Shown here: piece after piece, positions 18,299 to 25,310 of the stretch
How the letters are laid out: each line of letters starts with the position of its first letter
Numbering within the stretch: the first letter of the stretch is position 1
Origin: Blastococcus sp. TF02-8
GTDB taxonomy: Bacteria > Actinomycetota > Actinomycetes > Mycobacteriales > Geodermatophilaceae
Direction of reading: 5' to 3'
DNA length: 64,000 nucleotides
Assembly (NCBI RefSeq): GCF_003319175.1
Contig: NZ_QOHK01000002.1
Location: 124,001 to 188,000, forward strand
Program-made: the position numbers and the translations under genes
Notes under the pieces: generated by a model
The model's database searches: none
What the model was told of the DNA's origin: nothing
What the model saw: the letters and a program-made list of their open reading frames with translations, nothing else

Positions 18299-19099
18299 AT
18301 GGTGTGGTGGCGGCGAGGGCCGGGCTATCGGAACGCCGGGGACGCGTACCGGGAGCCTGCCACTGCGGGACGCCGCGGTGTGGTCTTCGACCGGCTGTCT
18401 CTCGATCTGACTGCAGTCCGCGAGGTCGGCAGAGAGATGGTCCGGCTGTCCGGCGACGGGGCCGAGCTCGTGATGCGCAGTCTTACCGGTCATGAGGTTC
18501 GACCCGAGCGGCTCGACGATCCCAGCCGCGTCGACCTTGAGTTCTTGACCCTGGAGACCGGGCGGCGCCTGCCCGAGGGTGTGCTGCAGTTTGAGGGAGC
18601 GGGTCCTCAGGACCCTTTCCCGTTCATTCGGGTCGGCACGGAGGAAGTCGGCCTGTACGGCTCCTTGTCAGTCACCTGCGGCGACCCCGTCCGGCTGAAC
18701 CAGGTGACGGACGAGATGGCTCGACTGATCGTCAAGCTGGGTCGTCCCCGGCCGACGTTCGCAGGCTGGCCGTGGGTTGCCGCCGGGCTTGCGATGGCGG
18801 CACTAATCCTTCTCCCTGCCGCCGCAGCGTCTACCGGCGAGCTATCCCCCCTGCTATGGCCGCCGGCCGCGGTCGTCGGGGTGTTGGGAACGGTCGCTCT
18901 GTTGCGCTGGGCCCGCCCCCTCGCTACTCGGTCGAGGAACCGTCAGAGCGTGCTGATCGTCGACCCAACGCCGCGAAGGGAGATCCGGCTTATGCGCGCC
19001 AACCACCGCAGGGACGCCAGGGTCGCGCTCCTAGGCTTCATCGTCGGTGCGGGGGTGGCCCTAATCCCTAACCTAAGCGACATCTTCGGCTCATCTTGA
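18299..19099 (+). CDS. Hypothetical membrane protein
   Basis: I do not recognise this 266-aa protein. The N-terminal ~155 residues are soluble and include a Trp-rich start (MVWWRRGPGYRNAG) and a beta-rich stretch. Three hydrophobic segments follow at about 160-185, 192-212 and 240-258, the last close to the C-terminus. The ATG at 18299 is chosen because GGGGGGA precedes it by 6-7 nt; the frame is open 19 codons upstream. It is divergent from the toxin-antitoxin operon and lies upstream of the repeat-peptide gene. A membrane effector or sensor role in the defence cargo is only a guess. Confidence 0.6.
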   Translation: MVWWRRGPGYRNAGDAYREPATAGRRGVVFDRLSLDLTAVREVGREMVRLSGDGAELVMRSLTGHEVRPERLDDPSRVDLEFLTLETGRRLPEGVLQFEGAGPQDPFPFIRVGTEEVGLYGSLSVTCGDPVRLNQVTDEMARLIVKLGRPRPTFAGWPWVAAGLAMAALILLPAAAASTGELSPLLWPPAAVVGVLGTVALLRWARPLATRSRNRQSVLIVDPTPRREIRLMRANHRRDARVALLGFIVGAGVALIPNLSDIFGSS

Positions 19100-19208
19100 T
19101 CAGTTCCCCGGCCTCGTATCGGGAACCTCCATAGCGGCGGCTGCTACCCGGCGGAGAATGGAACGGCGCGCTTCGAACTGAAAGCGAGCCCCGGTCAGGC
19201 TTCGGTCC

Positions 19209-19316
19209 GTGAAGCTCATAAGGCGGACTGTCGCGCGGGGTGCGCGCAAGGGGATCGCCGTGCGGGAAGCGCACAAGGGGATCGCCGCGCGGGACACACA
19301 CAAGCCGATCGCCATC
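19209..19316 (+). repeat. Four tandem 27-bp units
   Basis: Units begin at 19209, 19236, 19263 and 19290. Units 2-4 share a core resembling CRCAAGSSGATCGCC, and unit 1 is more diverged. A related unit occurs at 19830-19856. The length of exactly nine codons keeps frame in all units. Confidence 0.6.
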
Positions 19317-19334
19317 CGGGGCGACGACGGTTGA
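19209..19334 (+). CDS. Small basic peptide of four 9-aa repeats
   Basis: This 41-codon ORF reads as four consecutive nonapeptides of the form Rxx(H/R)KxIAx: VKLIRRTVA, RGARKGIAV, REAHKGIAA and RDTHKPIAI, then RGDDG. It starts at GTG 19209 and its TGA stop overlaps the TTG start of the next gene (TTGA), a coupling arrangement. The peptide is strongly basic. A fifth unit (RDAGKGIIV) forms the end of the next, frameshifted gene. It may be a true short gene or a degenerate repeat tail of a lost upstream copy. Confidence 0.4.
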   Translation: MKLIRRTVARGARKGIAVREAHKGIAARDTHKPIAIRGDDG

Positions 19335-19862
19335 CCTTGGCTTATCGGCTGATACGCGAAGATGTCCGCGTGGATGCGTCCGTGGCGGAGGCGGTGCCGC
19401 GCCCGTTGACCTCTCGGGAGCAGGCCGCTCTCGTCGCGCTGATCACGCGCGGCGTCTCTGCGGACGGCGACGTCGTCATCACGGGTGAGGACCGCGACCG
19501 CTGGCTGCAGCAGGTGCCGGACACGCGCGCTGGGGACCGCTGCAACTGCGGGACGTGCCCGTCCATCGAGCTGACCGATCGCTCCGGCACGACGCCGGGC
19601 GAGTGGGACCGCCGCGTCGTTCTCGAGGCCGGCGCCGCCGGGGCGCTGCTGCTCCTGTTCGTCGATGACGACCGGCTCAGCTACCTCGAGCTCGCACCTT
19701 TTGGACGACAAGGCGACCTTCCGCGAGTTCCCCCACCCAGAGGAGTTCGACTTCACCGCGCAGGTGACGGGCGAGCCGTGCCGGGCTGCCCTTGCGGCGC
19801 CACTGCGTTTCTCACTGACGATCGCTACGCGAGACGCGGGCAAAGGGATCATCGTGCGGTAA
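19331..19862 (+). pseudogene. Hypothetical CNCGTC-motif protein, broken by a one-base frameshift
   Basis: The first ~123 codons encode a coherent protein with a Cys-rich CNCGTCPSIEL motif and DDRLSYLELAP. The frame then shifts at a TTTT run (19699-19702). Removing one T joins it to LDDKATFREFPHPEEFDFTAQV in the next frame, ending at 19862. The reconstructed ~176-aa product resembles a family of small actinobacterial proteins with a C-x-C-x(2)-C-P-S motif followed by a DD..LS.LE segment; function unknown. Either the gene is a recent pseudogene or the base is a sequence error. Overlapping minus-strand frames were rejected. Confidence 0.6.
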
Positions 19863-19882
19863 CAAGCACGACCTGGACACTG

Positions 19883-20704
19883 CTAGTGATGTCGTTGCCG
19901 ATCGAGTTGAACAAGGCTGTACTCGGCGACGCTGCATGCTTCCCGAACCACCAGTAGCGCCAGGTCCGCGCTAACGCCCGTCGGCAAGGTGCGACCGTGC
20001 CCGGTGCCCTGCAGGACCCGGAGCTTGTTAACTTGTTCGGCGATCTTCCAAGAGCTCTGCAGGATCGCTTTGATGTTGCTAGCGCCGGGAAGGGCTGGGT
20101 CGACCTGCTCGGGAAGTATCCCGAGGCGCTCCCGGGCGAGATACCACAGGTGATCGAAGCCCGCACCCTTCGGTTCCTCCAGGCCAAGTTCCTCCAGGAC
20201 AAACTTCGCCACCGCTTCGAGCAGATCTTTGGCGCTACCCAGCAGCTGCCCTGGATCCTCGGTCGACCGGCGAAGCCGGTCAACCTGCTCATCAAGCGCC
20301 TCGCGGCCGCCGGTCGCCAGGTCAATGGCACCGGCCACGCTGAGGATGCCATCATCTGTCAGCGTCCATCCACACCGGCCGAACGCCCGCTGGGCAGTCT
20401 TGACCGTCTCGCGGGAGGCGAAGGCAGGCCGGTCGGGATCGAAGCTTCCATGTACACGCAGCTGGACCAGAAGGGCGTCGACAAGTTCTCTCGCGCGAGC
20501 TCGCCGACGTCGGGCAGCTCCCAGAACGGTCCGTACTCGGACTTCCTTGTTCGGGGTCTGGGTCGTCGCCGAGTACGGATCATCGGCGCCGTAGCCGGCG
20601 CCAGTGAAGGCGTTGCTCAGCTTGGAGTGTGACGGGCCGTCACCCGAGAAGAAGAACCGCGCCAGGGCGGCGCTGACCTCGTCGCTGACGGGCGGCTGCG
20701 TCAC
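19883..20704 (-). CDS. Abortive-infection family protein (Abi_C-like C-terminus)
   Basis: This protein of about 273 aa ends in an Abi_C-type domain: IKAILQSSWKIAEQVNKLRV, then GTGHGR and EACSVAEYSL at about residues 210-265. Such domains occur in proteins annotated as abortive infection factors; the molecular activity is unknown. The N-terminal 190 residues are helical and charged. The GTG at 20704 is favoured by AAGGAG 9 nt upstream; an ATG lies 12 codons earlier. It is the last gene of a same-strand run that begins with the ubiquitin-like protein gene, so it may be part of that transcript. Confidence 0.72.
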   Translation of the reverse strand: MTQPPVSDEVSAALARFFFSGDGPSHSKLSNAFTGAGYGADDPYSATTQTPNKEVRVRTVLGAARRRRARARELVDALLVQLRVHGSFDPDRPAFASRETVKTAQRAFGRCGWTLTDDGILSVAGAIDLATGGREALDEQVDRLRRSTEDPGQLLGSAKDLLEAVAKFVLEELGLEEPKGAGFDHLWYLARERLGILPEQVDPALPGASNIKAILQSSWKIAEQVNKLRVLQGTGHGRTLPTGVSADLALLVVREACSVAEYSLVQLDRQRHH

Positions 20705-20757
20705 TGGCTCATTCTCCTTAACCTGGAAGGCGCACGCCATTGTCCACTTTCAGGCGC

Positions 20758-20955
20758 TTACCGAAGACGATGCACCCTGACGGCTTTGGCCATGCCGTCG
20801 ACCTGCATCTTGCCTCCGCTAATGACCGCAAAAGGGCGATACTTGTACTGGTAGCGGTAGTAGTACTCCGCCTGCTGCCATACCGACCCGTTCTCCAGCG
20901 TAACGACGGTGCTGCCATCCCAGCCCGTCCACGCGCCAGCTATCCGTGATCTCAC
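20758..20955 (-). CDS. Small GWDG/VWQQ hypothetical protein
   Basis: This 65-aa protein is beta-rich, with GWDGSTVVTLENGSVWQQAEYYYRYQYKYRP and a VDGMAKAVRVHRLR end. Similar short proteins or C-terminal modules occur across bacteria as an uncharacterised fold, and I cannot give a function. The GTG at 20955 is preceded by GGTGGAG with good spacing. It lies between the DUF6527-like gene (151 bp upstream) and the Abi_C gene (53 bp downstream), all on one strand. Its clear ribosome-binding site and ordered aromatic pattern support a real gene. Confidence 0.6.
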   Translation of the reverse strand: MRSRIAGAWTGWDGSTVVTLENGSVWQQAEYYYRYQYKYRPFAVISGGKMQVDGMAKAVRVHRLR

Positions 20956-21106
20956 CGCTTACTCCACCTTCAGCCCTTTAGTGCGTTCGGCGCATCTTGC
21001 AGCACAGCTCTGACCGTTTCGCGTGCCCTCGGAGGGTTCTCTTTCACTCCAACCACGTCACGGCCGTGCTCGGGCAAGGCCCTCGGACATCTCGTGACCG
21101 CCAACG

Positions 21107-21514
21107 TCATGAGCGCCCAAGGAGTCGGCGCAGCCAGCGGCTCAGCTTCCTCAGCACACCGGCACGGGGAGCAACGTCCCCGTAGGTCTGTGCGCGCTGT
21201 GCGGTGTCGAGCGTGTGGGTGGCTAGTGCAGCACTTCGCGTCATGGGCTTGCACCACACGACTCGGTTCTTCCGGATGAGGTAGTGCGACCCGCACGGAA
21301 ATTGTCCGTTGCCCACCGACGGGGACAGGGTGACCTGCCCGTCGAAGGTCAGGATCCAGTCGGCGGGGCCCAGCGGAGTCACGATCCTGACGCCACATCC
21401 GCACGCGCATTGGTGGGAGGCGGTCGCGTACTCCATCGAGACGTACAGGATCCCGCCGGCCAGGTCCATCGGCACGTACTCGACGAAGACGGGCTCGAGT
21501 TCTTCACTCTTCAC
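21107..21514 (-). CDS. DUF6527-like cysteine-rich protein of Ubl cassette
   Basis: This 135-aa protein has a core characteristic of the DUF6527 family: LYVSMEYATASHQCACGCG at about 23-41, ADWILTFDG, LSPSVGN and PCGSHYLIRKNRVVWC. Cys36, Cys38, Cys40, Cys74 and His77 could bind a metal; Ser66 and His34 are other polar residues in conserved-looking motifs. Such genes accompany ThiF/E1-like enzymes and Multi_ubiq-type proteins. Its role could be E2-like transfer, target binding or deconjugation, and the sequence does not decide between them. GTG 21514 overlaps the E1-like gene by 11 bases, so the two are co-translated. The C-terminal 40 residues are basic. Confidence 0.78.
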   Translation of the reverse strand: MKSEELEPVFVEYVPMDLAGGILYVSMEYATASHQCACGCGVRIVTPLGPADWILTFDGQVTLSPSVGNGQFPCGSHYLIRKNRVVWCKPMTRSAALATHTLDTAQRAQTYGDVAPRAGVLRKLSRWLRRLLGRS

Positions 21515-22736
21515 CGGTCGTGTCCGCCTCCGTCGGGCCGTCCTCTTCGGCTTCGTCGTTGCCGTACCGGTTGATGATCTCGTTGGTGTCGATTCGGTAG
21601 AGGGAGTGCAGTTCGTTCTGGCTGTCGCCGTAGAACCCGTAGCGCTTCTTGAAGGAGATGACGGCCAGGGTGGCGGTGAGCGCGTTGAGCTCGGCCACCT
21701 GGATGTTCGATTCGTACTCGTCGCCGTCGCCGAGCTCGTAGGAGATCAGCTGGTGTTCCTGGATGTGGCTCTGCTGCCCGGGCAGGCCGGTTGTGACGCG
21801 GAGGAGCCCGGCCAGGCCGCTGGTGTCGTGGCGCACACCCAGCCCGGTGTCGATGAACGGCACTCCCGCGTCGGTCAGCGCGTCGATGATGACTTTCTTG
21901 TCCTCGTTCGCGTCCATGGCGAGGAACACGAAGCTCATCTCGAGCAGCTCGTCGACGTTGTCCGCTGTGACGTACTGCGGGTGTGGCACGACGCCCCATC
22001 GCAGTTGTCCGTACCGGGCTGCGTGGTAGTCCACCTTGAGCGGGGCGGCGTTGAGTTCCTCGATGCTGGCCGCGCCCGGTGACCGGTAAGAGTTGTGAGT
22101 GGAGAAGACGTCGCCGTCGTAGACGTGCAGCTCACGGATCGGCGTCTTGGCGAGCAGATCGAGCAGGTATGCGCCGGTCCCTCCAAGACCGACGATCGCG
22201 ACCTTGGGCAGCGAGATTTTCTCCGCCAGGACGGTGATGCCTGCACGGCTGGAGTTCGTGTCCAGGTACTTGAACACGCTGTCGGTCTCGTCCGACACGA
22301 CCGGCTTGAACGTGGTGGGGATCGCCGTGGGGTCGATGGCCTGGGCGTGGCCGACGATCAGCCCGGCGTATGCGACCACCTTGTCGTAGTAGTTGGTGTA
22401 GCCGCGGCCGTGCGCCTTCATCGAGGAACTGCACGCCGCCATCAGGCCGCCGGCGAGCTGCATCGGTCCGCGCTGGTGGACCAGAGCCTGGAGTTCCATC
22501 CCCTCCTTGCTGTGCGGGATCTCGGTGAACCACATCACGTGGGTCTGCGGCGGAGTAGTGGTCTCGCCCTGGATGTCCAGGGGGCAGACGAGACTGCCGC
22601 GGACGACGGTGCCCCCGGCGGTCACGAACGGGATGTCGTCGACGACCAGGTGGCCGGCGCAGATGCGGACGGCGTACCCCTCGTTGACGAGCCGCGACAG
22701 ATCCGGGCTGTCACGAACGAGTCGTGGCAGTGACAT
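21504..22736 (-). CDS. ThiF/E1-like adenylating enzyme with DUF6791-like N-terminus
   Basis: This 410-aa protein is predicted to adenylate the C-terminus of the adjacent ubiquitin-like protein. The N-terminal ~145 residues (GYAVRICAGHLVVDDIPFV, then a THVMWF strand and RGYTNYYDKV) resemble the DUF6791 domain found fused to ThiF enzymes. The adenylation domain has GLGGTGAY at 183-190, YDGDVFSTHNSYR at about 205 and AMDANEDKK at about 265. All three cysteines (26, 51, 102) lie in the N-terminal part; the adenylation half has none, so a thioester on the usual crossover-loop cysteine is impossible. ATG 22736 overlaps the Ubl gene by 26 bases. Confidence 0.85.
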   Translation of the reverse strand: MSLPRLVRDSPDLSRLVNEGYAVRICAGHLVVDDIPFVTAGGTVVRGSLVCPLDIQGETTTPPQTHVMWFTEIPHSKEGMELQALVHQRGPMQLAGGLMAACSSSMKAHGRGYTNYYDKVVAYAGLIVGHAQAIDPTAIPTTFKPVVSDETDSVFKYLDTNSSRAGITVLAEKISLPKVAIVGLGGTGAYLLDLLAKTPIRELHVYDGDVFSTHNSYRSPGAASIEELNAAPLKVDYHAARYGQLRWGVVPHPQYVTADNVDELLEMSFVFLAMDANEDKKVIIDALTDAGVPFIDTGLGVRHDTSGLAGLLRVTTGLPGQQSHIQEHQLISYELGDGDEYESNIQVAELNALTATLAVISFKKRYGFYGDSQNELHSLYRIDTNEIINRYGNDEAEEDGPTEADTTGEE

Positions 22737-22989
22737 CGAAGCTCGTCCCCTTCTTCTTCACGGTCACCGAGGTGCCGGGCACCAGGGTTCCGCTACCGCC
22801 GTGCCCGCCCTTGGCCTTGCGATAGGCCACCGAGTAGATGACGTTGGGGTCCCCGTGGGGGAATCCCAGGTTGACCACCTGCTCGTAGGTGACGGTCTCG
22901 GCGTCGACCTCGAAGCGCGACCCGTTGATCACGATCTCGTAGTCCTTGTCCTTGGTCGGGTTCTTGGCCGACAGCTCGACTTCGGTCAT
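22711..22989 (-). CDS. Ubiquitin-like protein (single Multi_ubiq-type domain)
   Basis: This 92-aa protein has the Multi_ubiq domain pattern: YEIVINGSRFEVDAETVTYEQ, then NLGFPHGDPNVIYSVAYRKA, a glycine-rich loop KGGHGGSGTLVPG, and VTVKKKGTSFDVTATTRS at the end. The fold is expected to be a beta-grasp modifier. It carries one domain rather than tandem copies. The C-terminus is TTRS rather than GlyGly, and no trimming protease with a JAB motif is visible. The ATG at 22989 follows AGGGAG 10 nt upstream. It is the first gene of the cassette and the substrate expected for the E1-like enzyme. Confidence 0.82.
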   Translation of the reverse strand: MTEVELSAKNPTKDKDYEIVINGSRFEVDAETVTYEQVVNLGFPHGDPNVIYSVAYRKAKGGHGGSGTLVPGTSVTVKKKGTSFDVTATTRS

Positions 22990-23054
22990 CACGCGCTCGC
23001 TCCCTTGGTTCGTGCCTGGCCGCCCAGACATCGCTGGTAGACGGTAGCAGTCCT

Positions 23055-23069
23055 TCACCCCTGGGGTGA
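23055..23069. promoter_or_regulatory. Palindromic operator candidate between Ubl operon and HTH-protease genes
   Basis: TCACCCCTGGGGTGA is a perfect 7-1-7 palindrome in the divergent region, 66 bp upstream of the Ubl gene and 83 bp before the HigB-like gene. A TAGTTA hexamer at 23075-23080 could be a -10 element for the rightward genes. It is a natural binding site for the HTH domain of the ImmA/IrrE protein. Confidence 0.5.
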
Positions 23070-23151
23070 TGGCATAGTTACGACCGGCGTGTCGGGGGCG
23101 AGGCGGGTCGGCCGCCGAAGTTCCCAGCGATACGTTGTGCCGCATCACCCA

Positions 23152-23475
23152 ATGAGCGAAGGGCCGATGGAGATCGAGTACCTCGATCGCGGAGCGCGTG
23201 ATGCCGCGACGCCGCCAGGGGTGCGGCCGCCGGGCTGGAGCCATGCCGAGGTCAGCCGCCTGCGCCTCGTCGTTCAATGCATCCGAGCCGGGCGGATTCC
23301 CAGCGACGTCCTGTCGCTGCGCTCCCTGCGCCTGCGCACCGATCCCGACGATCCCGGACGGTTCGGCACTGAACTGAGCTCCGACCGCGCCCTCACCCTT
23401 GCCTTCAAGGCGGACAGCACTCCCATCACAGCGATGCTGGATATCGCGCCCACCAGAACGGACTCAGGACGATGA
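23152..23475 (+). CDS. HigB-like RelE-superfamily toxin-like protein
   Basis: This protein of about 107 aa is of the RelE/HigB type; such toxins cleave mRNA on the ribosome. The recognisable part runs from MEIEYLDRGARD through VSRLRLVVQCIRAGRIPSDVLSLRSLRL to LTLAFKADSTPITAMLDI, matching the helix-strand order of plasmid-maintenance HigB proteins. The start could be ATG 23152 or ATG 23167; neither has a strong ribosome-binding site. Its TGA overlaps the ATG of the next gene by 4 bases, the toxin-before-antitoxin order of HigBA. It is divergent from the Ubl cassette. Confidence 0.68.
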   Translation: MSEGPMEIEYLDRGARDAATPPGVRPPGWSHAEVSRLRLVVQCIRAGRIPSDVLSLRSLRLRTDPDDPGRFGTELSSDRALTLAFKADSTPITAMLDIAPTRTDSGR

Positions 23476-24548
23476 GCGATCGCGTGCCCGACCCGGTGCC
23501 TGTCGGCAGATTCCTCGCCGAGGAGATCGAGGCGCACGGGTGGACCCAGGCGGAATTCGCCGCCGTGCTCGGACGACCGGTGCAATTCGTCTCCGAGATC
23601 GTGAACGGCAAGAAGGAAGTAACTCGCGAGTCGGCGGCACAGATCGGGGCAGCCCTGGGTCAGACGCCCGAGTTCTGGCTCAGCTTTCAAGATGAATACT
23701 TGCTGAGCGAGCAGGCAAAAAGCGCTAGGACACAGCAGGAGTTGTCAGAAGTACGACGCCGCGCGCGCCTCAACCGATTGGTGCCGGTCGCGACATTGCG
23801 CAAACGCGGGGTACTGGTTGGGGGCAATCTAGATGAGCTCGAAGAAGAGGTGGCCGAACTCTTAGAGTTGGACAACATCGACGATGACCCCGCCTTCCAC
23901 ATAGCAGCTCGGCGGAGTAACCACGACGAGCCTGTATCCTCTGTGCAAGTCGCCTGGGTGGCATGTGTTAGGCGCGCGGCCCGCAAACGCACAGGCGTCA
24001 AGCCGTTCTCCAAATCCAAGCTAGAGAGACTGGCGGCACAACTGCCCACACTGCTCAGTAGTCCGGCCGGCTTCCGCGGCCTGCCCGAAAGCTTCGCGGA
24101 CACTGGCGTCGTCCTCGTCTACGTCGAGGCATTATCGGGCGCCAAAATTGACGGTTGCGCCTTCATGCTTGATAAGACCCCGACCATTGCGCTCTCTGGG
24201 CGAGGCAAGCGCTTGGACAAAGTGTTGTGGACGCTATTGCACGAGGTGGCCCACGTCATTCTCGGCCATGTCTCGTCCGACGTGTTAGTGGAGACGCTGG
24301 ACGACCATGACGAGACCGACGCGAAGGAGAACGAGGCCGACAGACGAGCCGGCGGATGGCTCTTGCCTACACCGCTCCCGACACCGCCGGCGCGTATCGG
24401 CGCGGGGTGGGTCGAGACCGTGGCGAGCGAGCGCCGCCTAGCGCCAATCGTGATTGTCGGCCAACTCCAGCAGAGCCAGGTGCTGGACTGGCGCACGACC
24501 CTCGCGCGCAACGCCCCGACCGTTACGGGCGTCCTCGAGACTTGGTGA
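23472..24548 (+). CDS. HigA-type HTH protein fused to ImmA/IrrE metallopeptidase
   Basis: This is a 358-aa two-domain regulator. Residues 10-80 form an XRE/HigA-type helix-turn-helix (WTQAEFAAVLGRPVQFVSEI). The C-terminal half is a zinc peptidase with HEVAH at 257-261 and downstream Glu residues in the DAKENEADR region. Related ImmA/IrrE-type peptidases cleave repressors to induce mobile elements or DNA-damage responses. The gene is translationally coupled to the HigB-like gene (ATGA). Base composition is less GC-rich than the flanking chromosome, a sign of transfer. It probably acts as antitoxin and repressor and may control the divergent Ubl operon. Confidence 0.83.
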   Translation: MSDRVPDPVPVGRFLAEEIEAHGWTQAEFAAVLGRPVQFVSEIVNGKKEVTRESAAQIGAALGQTPEFWLSFQDEYLLSEQAKSARTQQELSEVRRRARLNRLVPVATLRKRGVLVGGNLDELEEEVAELLELDNIDDDPAFHIAARRSNHDEPVSSVQVAWVACVRRAARKRTGVKPFSKSKLERLAAQLPTLLSSPAGFRGLPESFADTGVVLVYVEALSGAKIDGCAFMLDKTPTIALSGRGKRLDKVLWTLLHEVAHVILGHVSSDVLVETLDDHDETDAKENEADRRAGGWLLPTPLPTPPARIGAGWVETVASERRLAPIVIVGQLQQSQVLDWRTTLARNAPTVTGVLETW

Positions 24549-24600
24549 CCCTGTGCGCCGGCTCTTCTTCTTTGGTTGACCGCTGATGGCAGGGGGCGCC

Positions 24601-24628
24601 GCGCGAGGTCAGGGCGCCGGCCTCGCGC
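24601..24628 (+). terminator. Hairpin after HTH-ImmA/IrrE gene
   Basis: GCGCGAGG (24601-24608) pairs with CCTCGCGC (24621-24628) around a 12-nt loop, 52 bp after the upstream stop. It is probably a transcript end in a GC-rich genome, although no T-tract follows. The rest of 24549-24719 shows no gene. Confidence 0.4.
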
Positions 24629-24719
24629 TGGGCGACCTGCCTGTGACACAAGGGACGCAATTCGCGAGGTTTGCGGGTCCTGCCTGAAACGCTGTGCGTG
24701 TGCCGGACATGTACAGGAC

Positions 24720-25310
24720 GTGAGCGTCTCGCCGGGCCCTGCGGCCCCTTCCCTCGGTCCACCCCAATCCGATCCCGAACTCCAGTTCGACCGGCTGTAC
24801 CGTTCGGCAGGCACCGCTGTGCTGGGCTATGCCTTAGGCCGGTGTGCCAGCCGCGAGGACGCCCTCGACGTCACCGCCGAGACCTTCCTGGTGGCTTGGC
24901 GACGACGTGCTGAGCTGCCCAACGAGCCCGAGGAAGCCCGAGCCTGGCTGTTCGGCGTCGCCCGGTGGTGCCTGGCCAACGCCGCCCGCGGCGATCATCG
25001 AGCGCAGCGGCTCGGCCAGCGCCTGGCCGAGCACCTCGACGTCGCCGCGCTTCCGGATCCGGCCCGGATCCACGAGAGTCGGGCCGACACCCGGCAGGTC
25101 CGCCAGGCACTCGACGCACTGCCGGCCGACGACCGGGAACTGGTCACCCTTACCGCATGGGAGGGGTTGAGTCCCACCGAGGCCGGCGCCGTTCTCGGCC
25201 TGACACCGGGCGCAGCCCGCAGTCGGCTACACCGCGCCCGCCTGCGACTGCGGGCCTCCCTCACGTCCGACCACGCCGAGCTGCAGGAGCGCCGCCGCCA
25301 TGACCACTGA
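24720..25310 (+). CDS. ECF-type RNA polymerase sigma factor
   Basis: This is a protein of about 196 aa. Region sigma-2 lies at about residues 20-90 (FDRLYRSAGTAVLGYALGRCASREDALDVTAETFLVAWRR). Region sigma-4 lies at about 125-180 (LDALPADDRELVTLTAWEGLSPTEAGAVLGLTPGAARSRLHRAR). It would direct RNA polymerase to a dedicated promoter set. The GTG at 24720 gives a sensible N-terminus; AGGA lies very close before it, so the message may be leaderless. It overlaps the next gene, a membrane protein with an anti-sigma-like layout, by 11 bases. It is part of the element cargo. Confidence 0.85.
   Translation: MSVSPGPAAPSLGPPQSDPELQFDRLYRSAGTAVLGYALGRCASREDALDVTAETFLVAWRRRAELPNEPEEARAWLFGVARWCLANAARGDHRAQRLGQRLAEHLDVAALPDPARIHESRADTRQVRQALDALPADDRELVTLTAWEGLSPTEAGAVLGLTPGAARSRLHRARLRLRASLTSDHAELQERRRHDH

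Noticed and set aside
19209-19316. CRISPR array
   Set aside because: The units are 27 bp in direct tandem with no unique spacers, keep a reading frame and have no cas genes near.
19100-19852. Minus-strand ORF of 250 codons opposite the frameshifted gene
   Set aside because: The plus strand has a coherent protein with a CNCGTC motif that continues across the frameshift. The minus-strand ORF only mirrors the repeats.
20970-21410. Minus-strand ORF overlapping the DUF6527-like gene
   Set aside because: It is an alternate frame. The DUF6527-like frame has the recognisable motifs and overlaps the E1-like gene as an operon member should.
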